This document shows, in pieces, positions 23,887 to 32,134 of a DNA stretch of 64,000 nt. Location of the stretch: positions 1-64,000 of the IMG/VR virus record IMGVR_UViG_3300022745_000628; one strand, written 5' to 3'. The stretch is from a virus. Under the pieces are notes generated by a model. It searched no databases, was not told where the DNA came from, and worked only from the letters and a program-made list of their open reading frames with translations. The position numbers were made by a program, and so were the translations under genes. Within the stretch, counting starts at the first letter, position 1. Every line of letters starts with the position of its first letter.

Positions 23887-24248
23887 TGTTCGCAGTTTTA
23901 GCATTGTGGCTGCAGTTGCGTTTCGCTGAGGTACTAAGTCTGCCATTTCGTCGCGGAACATACACGCATTTGATTATGTGGGGTTTGGCCGTCCTGGTAC
24001 TCTACCGAGTTCCGTTAATGGATATAGTGGTCGGCTGGCTGCTGATCTCGAACATAATCACAATAAGCGAAAAACGAGCATGCGCGGGCGATACGGAATG
24101 TGACTCGTTGGATTACACGTTTCATTTACCAACCTGGCTGGACGCTATTTTTTGGGCCCCCACGCTTACTATACTGGGGTTTGCAGAAGCGCCGGTGCTG
24201 TTTTTTCTAGCGATATGTTGCGCCATAAGCGACTTATTTAAGCGCTAA
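23886..24248 (+). CDS. Multi-span membrane protein (120 aa)
   Basis: Hydrophobic segments at residues about 1-18, 30-58 and 82-115, with two Cys in the loop ACAGDTECDSLD. Probably three or four spans. Last gene before another group of small, possibly MW-KL-derived genes. Confidence 0.6.
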   Translation: MFAVLALWLQLRFAEVLSLPFRRGTYTHLIMWGLAVLVLYRVPLMDIVVGWLLISNIITISEKRACAGDTECDSLDYTFHLPTWLDAIFWAPTLTILGFAEAPVLFFLAICCAISDLFKR

Positions 24249-24256
24249 ACCAAGAA

Positions 24257-24595
24257 ATGCCAGCAAAAGATCCATGTAAGTTGTGGTTGCTTGTCGGCAG
24301 GCACAGCAAGGTTTTTGACCTTGTTACACGCTTGCAGCATATAACGCCAACGGCTATATATTGCGAATCAGAATGTATCCACCCGCACACTGGTTTAACA
24401 GACGTGCGCTATTACGCCCCGTTTAGCGGGTTATTGTATAGGTTCGTATCGCAAGTAATTGAGAAATATGACGATGTAAGTGGTAGATATTCTACGACAG
24501 AAATAGATGTGCTAATGCGTTATTTAGTGTTGAGTGCGCGTTCGGACCAGATTCCACTGTGTTACAGCATGCTGTATAAAGCAGTGGTATGTTAG
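24257..24595 (+). CDS. Small protein, possible MW-KL derivative C1 (112 aa)
   Basis: N-terminus CKLWLLVGRHSKV recalls the signature only weakly. A Y-Y-A-P-F-S-G element lies near residue 52. Membership rests on size, place and coupling (7-base overlap with the next gene). Confidence 0.5.
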   Translation: MPAKDPCKLWLLVGRHSKVFDLVTRLQHITPTAIYCESECIHPHTGLTDVRYYAPFSGLLYRFVSQVIEKYDDVSGRYSTTEIDVLMRYLVLSARSDQIPLCYSMLYKAVVC

Positions 24596-24990
24596 AAACT
24601 GTGCGCAGCCGTATTGCTATACGGCAGATGTATACGTTATATGATTATTGGGCTAGTTTAATAATATATCGACAGCATATACGGCATGCAGACGATGCCT
24701 TGACTTGGCTAGGCGGTTTCATATGTGTTAGGCGGCAGCTGCAGTATTACAGACTTATAGAGGCTTTTGCAATTTCCGAGCAGTGCAGAGCTGAGATACA
24801 TAATTGTTTTGCAGCATGTAACAACGGTGAGCGTGTAGCCGTAACGGTCTTACTAAAGTGTTTTAATGAAGCGTGTAACGCACATTTAATACATACGCGC
24901 GCCACTACTCCAGTAGCTACACTTATGCGGCATAAAGCGCTAGACGATCATAAGTACATTCCTAGTTACATACCGACGCAAAATATTTAG
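24589..24990 (+). CDS. Small protein, possible MW-KL derivative C2 (133 aa)
   Basis: Starts MLETVRSRIAIRQMYTLYDY. I-A-I-R-Q-M-Y-T-L could be a decayed signature, and the MLETV start recurs at 29740. Rich in Cys, Tyr and His. Confidence 0.5.
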   Translation: MLETVRSRIAIRQMYTLYDYWASLIIYRQHIRHADDALTWLGGFICVRRQLQYYRLIEAFAISEQCRAEIHNCFAACNNGERVAVTVLLKCFNEACNAHLIHTRATTPVATLMRHKALDDHKYIPSYIPTQNI

Positions 24991-25005
24991 TAAGCGAGTA
25001 ATTCA

Positions 25006-25206
25006 ATGAGCGCTATATATCAGGAACTGCGACTGGGAGTCGGGCTACAGCTAGTAGAACAGGTAGACGCGTTATTCGAATATAGGCGTGCACAGGCGCC
25101 TAGCTTTTCTGTTATTGACTTAACGCGGTCTGCTGATCTAGCTAAGAATTCTGATAAATTGGCGTTAAAAATGAGAGGGATGTGTACTTATGTTGGGGAT
25201 GGCTGA
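25006..25206 (+). CDS. Small protein C3 (66 aa)
   Basis: Short helical product without the MW signature, overlapping C4 by 17 bases. It may be a truncated array gene. Confidence 0.4.
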   Translation: MSAIYQELRLGVGLQLVEQVDALFEYRRAQAPSFSVIDLTRSADLAKNSDKLALKMRGMCTYVGDG

Positions 25207-25510
25207 ATATAAAAAATATGCAACAGCACTTAGGTACACCCGCACGCAATTCGGAATATGGGCCATACCTACAATGTCAGCTGAAGCTGTACAGTCCAAA
25301 CTGCCCATTACACAACACTGGGCATATAACTTAGAAATTACTATGACTACTGTAACTTTGCAATACTGCAAGAAATTAGAATTCCATGTAAATGGATTCC
25401 GCGGATATTACGACCCGCATATTGACAAAAGAAACACGATAATGGCTAAAATGCTTTACTTGTTAAAATCAAACATAACCTATATTTCGGAGACGTGTGA
25501 GAATGTCTAA
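25190..25510 (+). CDS. Small protein C4 (106 aa)
   Basis: No clear signature; Q-F-G-I-W-A-I-P-T lies near residue 21. The C-terminus (TIMAKMLYLLKSNITYISE) resembles the hydrophobic tails of array members. Confidence 0.45.
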   Translation: MLGMAEYKKYATALRYTRTQFGIWAIPTMSAEAVQSKLPITQHWAYNLEITMTTVTLQYCKKLEFHVNGFRGYYDPHIDKRNTIMAKMLYLLKSNITYISETCENV

Positions 25511-25817
25511 CCATTTCGTTTTTGAAAATTGGGATTGTCAGATGTGGCGACTGGGGTCTGGCAGACCTTTCTGGATTAATGCATTGATTTTTGGATCTAG
25601 AACACACGTGCCTATGTGTAACCCGTATTATCGCAACGAATTAGAAGCGTATTTGCTAGATAATTTGTGGTTAAAGCTACCGTGTATTTGGAAACACCCG
25701 CGATTAAGTTATGTGGAATTTGCTAGCGAGCGAACACAAGGATACCGCGCTAGAAACGAAGCTGCATTGCACGAGCAGATGGTAACAAAATCAATAGGGC
25801 CGTGGCGGTTTTTATAA
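25503..25817 (+). CDS. MW-KL-like protein C5 (104 aa)
   Basis: E-N-W-D-C-Q-M-W-R-L lies at residues 7-16, a recognisable M-W-x-L signature. ATG at 25503 overlaps the previous stop by 8 bases. The rest is Tyr/Leu/Trp-rich with a basic end. Confidence 0.6.
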   Translation: MSNHFVFENWDCQMWRLGSGRPFWINALIFGSRTHVPMCNPYYRNELEAYLLDNLWLKLPCIWKHPRLSYVEFASERTQGYRARNEAALHEQMVTKSIGPWRFL

Positions 25818-25837
25818 GCTAAATCTAGGACGAAAAC

Positions 25838-25877
25838 GCGTCATATATTATGTACATAGCGTAGCAATTCGCGCGCT
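25838..25877 (+). promoter_or_regulatory. GCGTCATATA-type promoter 3 with leader hairpin
   Basis: GCGTCATATATTATG at 25838-25852. AGCG (25858-25861) can pair with CGCT (25874-25877), extended by flanking A-T pairs, and T6 follows. The leader shares TAGCAATTCGCG with promoter 1. Confidence 0.65.
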
Positions 25878-25915
25878 TTTTTATGTGTCTCGATGGGTTT
25901 GAACAGGAGTATGAT

Positions 25916-26278
25916 ATGAACAATACCTCAGGACGTGCACAGGAGTATGTGCACGGGCTCCAAGATATGCTGGAACCGCAGATATTTTTCTGCGCTCTCC
26001 AGGCGAAGGTCGGGCAAATCAATTTCAAGGATCCGGAAGCTACCAGTGAACTGGTAGCCATGTGGCGCGTTTCGTCCGCGGCGTCAAAACAAATACTGGC
26101 TGAAGTGTTGGCAGAAGGAGCTGACAATCTTCATACCTGCTGCAGTAAGCACGATACCGAGTATGAATCTGTCATGCACGATAGAGCCAACGAGATTTTT
26201 GCTGCTATGCAGCAAGAAATGGGCGGCGTTTTGTCTGCACGTGCTAAAGATCTGGCCACGATCGATCGGCCGGCTTAA
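25916..26278 (+). CDS. Helical protein driven by promoter 3 (120 aa)
   Basis: CAGGAG precedes the ATG by about 7 bases. An all-helical acidic protein (REYVHGLQDMLE-like, SAASKQILAEVLAEGADNL, ANEIFAAMQQEMGG). Unknown. It is a single-gene unit followed by 300 non-coding bases. Confidence 0.6.
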   Translation: MNNTSGRAQEYVHGLQDMLEPQIFFCALQAKVGQINFKDPEATSELVAMWRVSSAASKQILAEVLAEGADNLHTCCSKHDTEYESVMHDRANEIFAAMQQEMGGVLSARAKDLATIDRPA

Positions 26279-26308
26279 CATCGCGCCCAGCAGCGGTTAC
26301 AAAAGTAC

Positions 26309-26328
26309 ATCGGTACTATAGTACCGAT
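26309..26328. promoter_or_regulatory. 20-bp perfect palindrome
   Basis: ATCGGTACTATAGTACCGAT is its own reverse complement. It may be an operator for a dimeric regulator, or a hairpin with an AT centre. Its 14-bp core GGTACTATAGTACC recurs with one change each at 20280-20293 and 45015-45028. Confidence 0.6.
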
Positions 26329-26548
26329 TGGCTGTCCTGGCAGGCGACGCGCTTGTCACACAATTAGCAAAAGCTATCCAACTATAAGCAGGCTGTCAAA
26401 GCCGGTAATTCGAAAAAGCGAAGTACGGCTGCCCGCTATAGCAAAGCAGCCGAATAGCTCTATCGTGAGAATAGTATTTTGCGATCCGCTGCAAATTAAA
26501 TTGAATCAATATGCTGCGGGCGAGGTAATTCTCGCCCGCGCATTTTTT
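26329..26548 (+). ncRNA. Candidate structured non-coding RNA before the main array
   Basis: No ORF of note lies here. The stretch contains a perfect 7-bp hairpin (CGGCTGC 26426-26432 / GCAGCCG 26446-26452) and ends in a strong terminator (26516-26548). A short transcript starting near the palindrome at 26309 would be about 220 bases. No known RNA family is recognised. Confidence 0.4.
26516..26548 (+). terminator. Rho-independent terminator
   Basis: GCGGGCGAG (26516-26524) and CTCGCCCGC (26531-26539) pair perfectly around GTAATT, followed by GCA and T6. Confidence 0.85.
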
Positions 26549-26579
26549 ATTTCTATTAGCCCACTTCACAAACCACTGT

Positions 26580-26831
26580 TTGGAGCAAATGCTTATCCCA
26601 ACACCTGCGTTAGATCAGTTGACAGCTGTATATGCGAATAAACAAATCATAGTTGATTTTCTGGAATGGCTGCGTGCTGAACACGTTGCCTTGAGTTTCA
26701 TGTACGCGCAGTCTGAGCAGTTACGTTCGTTAGCTGGCAAACAGCCTAAGGACATTATGGAAGCGTACTTAAACGTGGTGACGACCCAAGCAACGGCGGA
26801 GCGCCGCACTCTCTTATCCAGTAAAGGTTGA
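26580..26831 (+). CDS. Small helical protein (83 aa)
   Basis: TTG at 26580 or ATG at 26589 (MLIPTPALDQL). Helical, with DFLEWLRAEHVALSFMYAQ near residue 28. First gene of the unit that runs into the long array. No family recognised. Confidence 0.55.
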   Translation: MEQMLIPTPALDQLTAVYANKQIIVDFLEWLRAEHVALSFMYAQSEQLRSLAGKQPKDIMEAYLNVVTTQATAERRTLLSSKG

Positions 26832-26835
26832 CGTT

Positions 26836-27051
26836 ATGACAGAATTGACTGATAAAGAGGTATGCCATAGGCTGTGCGTACGGGATCCTAGGTACCCGTT
26901 GTTTGAGGAGTTGTATCCTGATGATGAAGAGATACCGGTTCCTAGAACAAATTGCTACTGCGACAATTGTTTTTACGGACGTGACGCATTAGCGTTAGAA
27001 ATATTACGGCTACGCTCAGAGATAGCTCGTGCTGCAAATGTTCGTAAATAG
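26836..27051 (+). CDS. CDNCFYGRD-type phage protein (71 aa)
   Basis: Reads MTELTDKEVCHRLCVRDPRYP ... C-Y-C-D-N-C-F-Y-G-R-D-A-L-A-L-E-I. This small family (L-x-D-x-E ... R-L-C-V-R-D-P-R ... C-x-C-D-N-C-F-Y-G-R-D) is familiar from phage genomes. The cysteines probably bind zinc. Function unknown. It overlaps the first array gene by 14 bases. Confidence 0.75.
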   Translation: MTELTDKEVCHRLCVRDPRYPLFEELYPDDEEIPVPRTNCYCDNCFYGRDALALEILRLRSEIARAANVRK

Positions 27052-27283
27052 AGAGATGTGGAAAAAATTAGACGCGAACAAGTTAAAGCATAGTTTCCCT
27101 AATGCTTATGATATTCCTATAATGCTTGGACAGTTTATACCGTATTCGCTGATGCTGTCGTTCGATTTAGTGTTTAACCGTGTCTCGGCGCAATCAAATG
27201 CCGCAGGAGTTTGGGCAATTGGAGAACAGCTGCGCATCCATATAAATAGGTTTAACGCTTATTACGACGGGATGCGCGGATGA
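27038..27283 (+). CDS. MW-KL array 1 (81 aa)
   Basis: Signature VNREMWKKL at residues 3-11. The start lies 14 bases inside the CDNCFYGRD gene. The remainder is hydrophobic in the middle (LMLSFDLVFNRV), with no Y-A-G. Confidence 0.85.
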   Translation: MFVNREMWKKLDANKLKHSFPNAYDIPIMLGQFIPYSLMLSFDLVFNRVSAQSNAAGVWAIGEQLRIHINRFNAYYDGMRG

Positions 27284-27534
27284 TAGCACCAACATTAAAT
27301 TCACAGATGTGGAGAAAGCTAACGATGTCGCCCGGTACGGACGCTACGTTATCAGTTCTCAAGCCTTACAATGGGCGATGCGTTGGCAGCTTAGGCACGC
27401 TCCAAGATATAAGCTGTACAGCATCAAGCTTTATTTTTACGACAGCGCTTTATGTGCCAGATCATACTTTAACTACTATAGTGTGGCAGATTTTGGAGGG
27501 CAGGCGCCCACCGGTTCGGATAGAATATGCGTAA
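27280..27534 (+). CDS. MW-KL array 2 (84 aa)
   Basis: Starts MIAPTLNSQMWRKLTM, ATGA-coupled. The C-terminal half is strand-like and Thr-rich (SSFIFTTALYVPDHTLTTIV). Confidence 0.85.
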   Translation: MIAPTLNSQMWRKLTMSPGTDATLSVLKPYNGRCVGSLGTLQDISCTASSFIFTTALYVPDHTLTTIVWQILEGRRPPVRIEYA

Positions 27535-27823
27535 TTTATTAATAAATCGTGTTATGTGGTTAAAACTGCGCTGCGGCGAGAGTTATTACGTTCATATGCC
27601 GTGCAATATTGTTTCGGTAAATGACGCGACGGTTGGTGTGATAAACAAGTATGCGCCGAATAATTTTTGGGAACATTTTAGGCACAACTGGTTTGAAAGT
27701 TATAAGATAAATAAGCGTGACCGCAGAGATGCTTGGCACGCTCTAATACAGCACCAGTTTATGAGCGACGCGTGTCGGCTGGCAGCGGTGCCTAAAGGGC
27801 TAGGTATCGGCGCGTATGTGTAA
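27527..27823 (+). CDS. MW-KL array 3 (98 aa)
   Basis: Signature LINRVMWLKL. The middle is rich in Trp, Phe and Arg (NFWEHFRHNWFESY), unlike its neighbours. Confidence 0.85.
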   Translation: MRNLLINRVMWLKLRCGESYYVHMPCNIVSVNDATVGVINKYAPNNFWEHFRHNWFESYKINKRDRRDAWHALIQHQFMSDACRLAAVPKGLGIGAYV

Positions 27824-28139
27824 CTACAACATTTGCGATAAAAACTATATGCAAGCAGATTTAACAATTAGTCAACAAATGTGGGTCAAATTGTGCTTAA
27901 CCAAACATATAAAGCCACTCGCGTACTCCAGTGCTCTTGACAGTGTTTCAAATTACGTGTATGCCGGAAGCGTAACGCAGTTTTCGACAGATACTGTGCG
28001 ATTATTGCATACTTACGTTCCAGAACGCAGCTTAAATACTAAAACTGTGAGGATGACCGCCGTTATGACATGGGACGAATGCAGATTATTCGAAATTCTC
28101 GACTTGAGTGTTAAAAAATTTAGATTGCCGAAGGAATAG
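27816..28139 (+). CDS. MW-KL array 4 (107 aa)
   Basis: Signature ISQQMWVKL, 20 residues from the ATG that overlaps array 3; a second ATG at 27849 (MQADL) would give the usual short lead. V-Y-A-G-S is present near residue 49. Confidence 0.85.
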   Translation: MCNYNICDKNYMQADLTISQQMWVKLCLTKHIKPLAYSSALDSVSNYVYAGSVTQFSTDTVRLLHTYVPERSLNTKTVRMTAVMTWDECRLFEILDLSVKKFRLPKE

Positions 28140-28142
28140 CCT

Positions 28143-28454
28143 ATGTTTCCGAGACTCGGTCGAAAGCCGTATTCTAAGAAGTTTCAGATTCCAACTTTGA
28201 TGATTAACGATCAAATTTGGGAAAAACTATATCTAAAGGCAGCTGGCTTAATCGGGAGTTCTAGTTTCGGAAATCATTGGGCTGCTAGAATTCCAAGCAA
28301 TACCGATGTTGCGCAAAAAGGCGTACTCGGTTGCATAGTTTACTTGCGCTACCCGTTTAGCCCGCTAGCAGGCGCCACAAATAAGTTGGAGGCTATTATT
28401 GTCAATGAAGTCGGGGCTTACGATGCAAATAGAGGCAAAGAGAATGTCCGATAG
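28143..28454 (+). CDS. MW-KL array 5 (103 aa)
   Basis: Signature INDQIWEKLYL, with Ile for Met, after a 20-residue basic lead (GRKPYSKKF). Gly/Ser-rich stretch follows. It overlaps the next gene by 32 bases, the largest overlap in the array. Confidence 0.75.
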   Translation: MFPRLGRKPYSKKFQIPTLMINDQIWEKLYLKAAGLIGSSSFGNHWAARIPSNTDVAQKGVLGCIVYLRYPFSPLAGATNKLEAIIVNEVGAYDANRGKENVR

Positions 28455-28680
28455 CATAGCGCGGGACATTGCTGCCATATGCGGAGTATACGCGTACTTT
28501 CCTACTAAACAGCTGATAGGTTTTAGTGTTACATTCTATAACACTAGGGAAGATATGCCAGTAGCGTACTTTTTACGGGATTACAAGCGTATTGTTTCAA
28601 TTATCGGAGCTCCGCTGATTCTGCCGATTTACAAATTAAGACAGGAGTTGCCTAACCGTTATGCTACGGCTGTACATTAA
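28423..28680 (+). CDS. MW-KL array 6, eroded motif (85 aa)
   Basis: Start taken at ATG 28423 (MQIEAKRMSDSIARDI), where K-R-M-S-D-S-I stands in the signature position without Trp. Strands rich in Phe and Tyr follow. Confidence 0.65.
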   Translation: MQIEAKRMSDSIARDIAAICGVYAYFPTKQLIGFSVTFYNTREDMPVAYFLRDYKRIVSIIGAPLILPIYKLRQELPNRYATAVH

Positions 28681-28900
28681 AATGCCCGTTGCACAAAAAA
28701 TGCATCGTAAGGTAAATGGTCAGAATTCGTATGTGCTGCAGCTAATTCAGCAGCAAACAGGGGCTGCGGCGACTCGTGGCACTGGCATAAAGCTGCCGAA
28801 TATGACGACAGGTTGGGCAATTTACGCGTGTATCTCTAATATAGTGCAGCAACGAGAGCTGCTTAACTTAGAAAATTGCGAGGTTCATCATGTCCGGTAG
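28661..28900 (+). CDS. MW-KL array 7, eroded motif (79 aa)
   Basis: V-A-Q-K-M-H-R-K-V replaces the signature (His for Trp). Q-Q-Q-T-G-A-A-A-T is a Gln/Ala-rich loop not seen elsewhere in the array. Confidence 0.65.
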   Translation: MLRLYIKMPVAQKMHRKVNGQNSYVLQLIQQQTGAAATRGTGIKLPNMTTGWAIYACISNIVQQRELLNLENCEVHHVR

Positions 28901-29180
28901 TAAATATGTAAATGTGGCAATGTGGGCGAAATGCGTGCGGTTAGGCAGTCCAGACGCGCCCCGTACGCCGTTTGACACGTGGTTCATATATGAATATTGG
29001 CTAAACCCGGCTCGCGGCCAATACGCACCTGCTAAATCCGCACGTTGTACGCAACTTGCATTTTTGTGCAGAGATATAACTGATCGCTACCCGTTACGTG
29101 TTTTAGAGGTTAGGCATATCTGCAGAATTATTATCAAATTGTCACTTGTACGTAGACTTGCAATAACGGTAGTTGCGTGA
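28890..29180 (+). CDS. MW-KL array 8 (96 aa)
   Basis: Signature VNVAMWAKCVRL. The C-terminus is strongly hydrophobic and basic (IIIKLSLVRRLAITVVA). Eleven-base overlap with array 7. Confidence 0.85.
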   Translation: MSGSKYVNVAMWAKCVRLGSPDAPRTPFDTWFIYEYWLNPARGQYAPAKSARCTQLAFLCRDITDRYPLRVLEVRHICRIIIKLSLVRRLAITVVA

Positions 29181-29461
29181 CACAAAGAAATGAATCAATG
29201 AGTATTGCCAATAGTGAGCGTAACATCAATTTCTTGATGTGGAAAACACTGTGTATGAACGATTATGTGCGCGGCGGGCTCAGAAATTCGATACAGCCGT
29301 CGATGTTTGTAGCGCCATTTTGCATACCTTTTGTGGACTTATCCCGACCATACATTATCAATAACGCAGGGCTTACACCCTGTTTGGGTAATCCCCGTTG
29401 GCTGCGCAATGAGGCTGAATGGCGAACACACAAATTTTTAGGAAAAACGTTAGTAGCGTGA
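29177..29461 (+). CDS. MW-KL array 9 (94 aa)
   Basis: GTG start at 29177 in a GTGA junction. Signature INFLMWKTLCM at residues 17-27. Pro/Phe-rich centre (FVAPFCIPFVDLSRPY). Confidence 0.85.
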   Translation: MTQRNESMSIANSERNINFLMWKTLCMNDYVRGGLRNSIQPSMFVAPFCIPFVDLSRPYIINNAGLTPCLGNPRWLRNEAEWRTHKFLGKTLVA

Positions 29462-29718
29462 TGGGCGCCAAAACGCTAAACATACCAATGTGGGCGCGAC
29501 TAGCAATGGATACAACAATGCCAAGTTACTGTAACACGCCTGCCGCTTTCGCGGCAGTAGCTCCGATACCGAAGGTATACATATTGCAGACGGCATTGGT
29601 ACATACCTTGTTTAATTTAAGCAATCGATATCATGTACGATTGCCATTGTTACGTGTTGAAAGTGTGCGCAGTTGCCCAGATACTTGCGCTGTAACCGTT
29701 ATGTTTTACGTAGCTTAG
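29461..29718 (+). CDS. MW-KL array 10 (85 aa)
   Basis: Its ATG shares one base with the previous TGA. MGAKTLNIPMWARLAM gives a full signature. Ala-rich after the motif; ends VTVMFYVA. Confidence 0.85.
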   Translation: MGAKTLNIPMWARLAMDTTMPSYCNTPAAFAAVAPIPKVYILQTALVHTLFNLSNRYHVRLPLLRVESVRSCPDTCAVTVMFYVA

Positions 29719-29739
29719 AAACAACATTGGGAGATAAAT

Positions 29740-30015
29740 ATGTTAGAAACGGTAATGCGCAAAATGGCGCTTCGTTTAAGTGTATGTAGCGGTCAGTGCG
29801 TTTGCAAACCGAGTACAGATATGTTCTACATAGACAGCAGTGGTCAGGCGTTATACATAGGTTTTTTTGCACATAGGGGGAACCGACCTACGGACTACAA
29901 CGATATATCCGTGGCACTGGCAGATATACAACTTGCAGTGAGGCAGTGTGCCACCCTGGGAGATATTCTAAAAATTGGAGATTTCATGCTTGATACGGGT
30001 TGGTACACACAGTGA
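29740..30015 (+). CDS. MW-KL array 11, eroded motif (91 aa)
   Basis: MLETVMRKMALRLSV, where Trp is replaced by Ala. Preceded by GGGAG, one of few visible SD sites. Cys-rich segment CSGQCVCK near residue 16. Confidence 0.7.
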   Translation: MLETVMRKMALRLSVCSGQCVCKPSTDMFYIDSSGQALYIGFFAHRGNRPTDYNDISVALADIQLAVRQCATLGDILKIGDFMLDTGWYTQ

Positions 30016-30025
30016 CACGGGCACA

Positions 30026-30295
30026 ATGATGTTAAAAAATGAAAACGTAACGGTGTCTGTAGAAATGTGGCGTAAACTCGGCTGGCCAACCAATCGCGCG
30101 TTTTTTTCGGCTAACAGTACTTGTTACGTTCAGGCTGAGTTTACTGTTTGTGCTAAAAAAGTTGTTGACAGCGACACTATAGATCCATATCAGACGCTCG
30201 CAAATGTGGCGCCGTCGGCGGTAGTACGCCGTACTACTGAAATGACCCGCTGCGTCAGAAGCACTACGTTCAATGGATTAAGGCTGCTGATCTAA
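30026..30295 (+). CDS. MW-KL array 12 (89 aa)
   Basis: Signature VSVEMWRKLGW at residues 9-19. Two adjacent ATGs at 30026 and 30029. Thr/Val-rich second half. Confidence 0.85.
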   Translation: MMLKNENVTVSVEMWRKLGWPTNRAFFSANSTCYVQAEFTVCAKKVVDSDTIDPYQTLANVAPSAVVRRTTEMTRCVRSTTFNGLRLLI

Positions 30296-30585
30296 TGTTG
30301 AAACAAGTTAACCGGGATTTGTCTAAGGGCGCCACGACTACATTATCTAAAAAGATGTGGGACAAGTTAGCTGACGCACCAATGCATCACGATATAGTTG
30401 CTAATATTCCGTACGCCGGCGCCGCCACATCTGAAATACTGAGTAGCGCTCATTATCATGGAATTTTGTGTATGCCGTCGGCCCACGGGAACAATACCGC
30501 CCATTTTGCGTGTCAAATATCTAACCTACTACCCATGCCGGAATTTTACTATAAGTGGCAAAAACATAATAGTAATAATGAATGA
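30295..30585 (+). CDS. MW-KL array 13 (96 aa)
   Basis: Signature LSKKMWDKLAD at residues 18-28, then I-P-Y-A-G-A, showing both landmarks. His-rich middle (HYHGILCMPSAHG). Confidence 0.85.
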   Translation: MLKQVNRDLSKGATTTLSKKMWDKLADAPMHHDIVANIPYAGAATSEILSSAHYHGILCMPSAHGNNTAHFACQISNLLPMPEFYYKWQKHNSNNE

Positions 30586-30832
30586 TATGCAAAACGTTAA
30601 GTTGAACAGAGTTATGTGGAGTTTAGTCGCCGATTTCAATGGCGGTCCCCGGAAGCACACGGATTTTGACCCTGGTAACTTATATTTCGGGAACATAGCG
30701 ATTTATAACGCGATACCGGCAGAAGCCGTGCAGCTTGTGGCGTGGTACGGCGAGCATATACCAGGGTTGCGACCCATAGATGTTCTTACCTATCTTTACC
30801 GCGTAGTGCCTTATCGCTTTCGAAATGAATAG
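30578..30832 (+). CDS. MW-KL array 14 (84 aa)
   Basis: Start ATG 30578 gives MNDMQNVKLNRVMWSLVAD. Y-F-G-N at the Y-A-G position. The C-terminus is aromatic and ends YRFRNE. Confidence 0.85.
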   Translation: MNDMQNVKLNRVMWSLVADFNGGPRKHTDFDPGNLYFGNIAIYNAIPAEAVQLVAWYGEHIPGLRPIDVLTYLYRVVPYRFRNE

Positions 30833-31058
30833 ATTAATGTGGAGCAAGTTAATGACCGATCCTGCGAGTGATACGTCTATGCGTGATACGTATCCGCGTA
30901 ACGCAACATATCCGGAACACTATACGCAACCCGATTTTGTTAAAGACAGCACGTACGCTGTAGTAAGTAGTTACTTATTTAAGATGTATGCTATTCGATC
31001 AAGTCGTATAATATCCTACCGAATACACGAAATAGCGATAAGGACGCCATATGCCTAA
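30825..31058 (+). CDS. MW-KL array 15 (77 aa)
   Basis: MNRLMWSKLM is the shortest lead in the array: the motif begins at residue 2. Suggests the lead before Asn is dispensable. Confidence 0.85.
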   Translation: MNRLMWSKLMTDPASDTSMRDTYPRNATYPEHYTQPDFVKDSTYAVVSSYLFKMYAIRSSRIISYRIHEIAIRTPYA

Positions 31059-31347
31059 GCGCTTACCAAATGTGCAAATGTGGCGGAAACTGGCAATCGT
31101 TGGAACTGGCCCATATGCTCCGGCGCCTGATAATTATCACGCGCGCAAATCAACAGATTTCTGGTATTCCAACGCGCTGATCCTATCAACTGAGCAATTA
31201 ACTGGGGCTAATCAGGTTTTAGATTTTTTGGCGCATAACCCTGACACTGGATCTGTGTTTACGTCTAGCTTAGGCGGATTCTCTGACGTACTAGCGACAA
31301 CAATGTTTAAACGCAATATGTTCGGGGTATTGTGGAGTACTTTATAG
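31051..31347 (+). CDS. MW-KL array 16 (98 aa)
   Basis: Signature LPNVQMWRKLAI. F-W-Y-S-N-A follows near residue 37. A long central Leu/Thr helix. Confidence 0.85.
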   Translation: MPKRLPNVQMWRKLAIVGTGPYAPAPDNYHARKSTDFWYSNALILSTEQLTGANQVLDFLAHNPDTGSVFTSSLGGFSDVLATTMFKRNMFGVLWSTL

Positions 31348-31568
31348 TGGTAAACACAAAAATTATGTATATGTTATCGTTAGGCGTGCATCTTGGAAGC
31401 CATATGCCCAATTATTGGTATGCGGGTGATATACCTTTGCAAATACAGTACAGATATCCCGTGTTCAGTACTTTAAATTTCTTACGCAGAGAGCGTGCGT
31501 TTCCTAATAGTTTTGTTTGCGCTGTTTATCCGGAAATATACGAGGCCACGAGAGGCTTAGGACAGTAA
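31347..31568 (+). CDS. MW-KL array 17, eroded motif (73 aa)
   Basis: GTG start in a TAGTG junction with array 16. V-N-T-K-I-M-Y-M-L-S-L has Tyr for Trp, but W-Y-A-G-D is intact near residue 29. Confidence 0.7.
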   Translation: MVNTKIMYMLSLGVHLGSHMPNYWYAGDIPLQIQYRYPVFSTLNFLRRERAFPNSFVCAVYPEIYEATRGLGQ

Positions 31569-31572
31569 TGCC

Positions 31573-31860
31573 ATGAGAAATTCCAGATCGTTAAATTGCC
31601 GAATGTGGGACAAATTACGCGTGGATAGCATAAGACCTGATTGGAGCGAATCTCCGGGCCCCATGTTTTATTCAGGTTTGAAGCTTATAGAGATACAATA
31701 CGCGGTAGGTCGCTGGGCTCTAATAGTGGACTTTTTGCCCCATTGGGGTTTAGCGGTCATTGCACGCAATGGCTCGTCCCTGATAAACTCTCAAATAAAT
31801 TTGCAAAAAATTGTAAGCAAGGTGAGTAAACATGCAATTACGCTCAACAATGTTGAATAG
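31573..31860 (+). CDS. MW-KL array 18 (95 aa)
   Basis: Signature LNCRMWDKLRV, then M-F-Y-S-G-L at the Y-A-G place. Hydrophobic centre (WALIVDFLPHWGLAVIA). Confidence 0.85.
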   Translation: MRNSRSLNCRMWDKLRVDSIRPDWSESPGPMFYSGLKLIEIQYAVGRWALIVDFLPHWGLAVIARNGSSLINSQINLQKIVSKVSKHAITLNNVE

Positions 31861-32131
31861 AGTTATGTGGGGTAAGTTAGAGATATGCTCCGCTAGCTAT
31901 ATAGAAACTCCAAACTGTTCGCTATACGCCGGTTATTACATACCGTCATGTATACCCGGCAGCAGGAATCGGGCAGCGTTAGTGATCGCATTCGACGAGG
32001 TTACACGGGCTTCGCAACATAAACGTCCTCGTATGTTGGTGAAATTACACCAGACTGTGATGCACGGAATAATTACTTCGCTTATCGAGAAACAAGTGGA
32101 TATAGCCTTTATCGTCAATGTGGCCAGGTGA
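31832..32131 (+). CDS. MW-KL array 19 (99 aa)
   Basis: AAGGTGAG lies before ATG 31832. Signature LNRVMWGKLEI and S-L-Y-A-G-Y both present. ATG 31850 is an alternative that would start directly at the motif. Confidence 0.85.
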   Translation: MQLRSTMLNRVMWGKLEICSASYIETPNCSLYAGYYIPSCIPGSRNRAALVIAFDEVTRASQHKRPRMLVKLHQTVMHGIITSLIEKQVDIAFIVNVAR

Positions 32132-32134
32132 TTT

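Noticed and set aside
26329-26515. tRNA gene in the gap before the array
   Set aside because: A TTCGA-like piece is present, but no acceptor stem, anticodon arm or T-arm consensus can be built.
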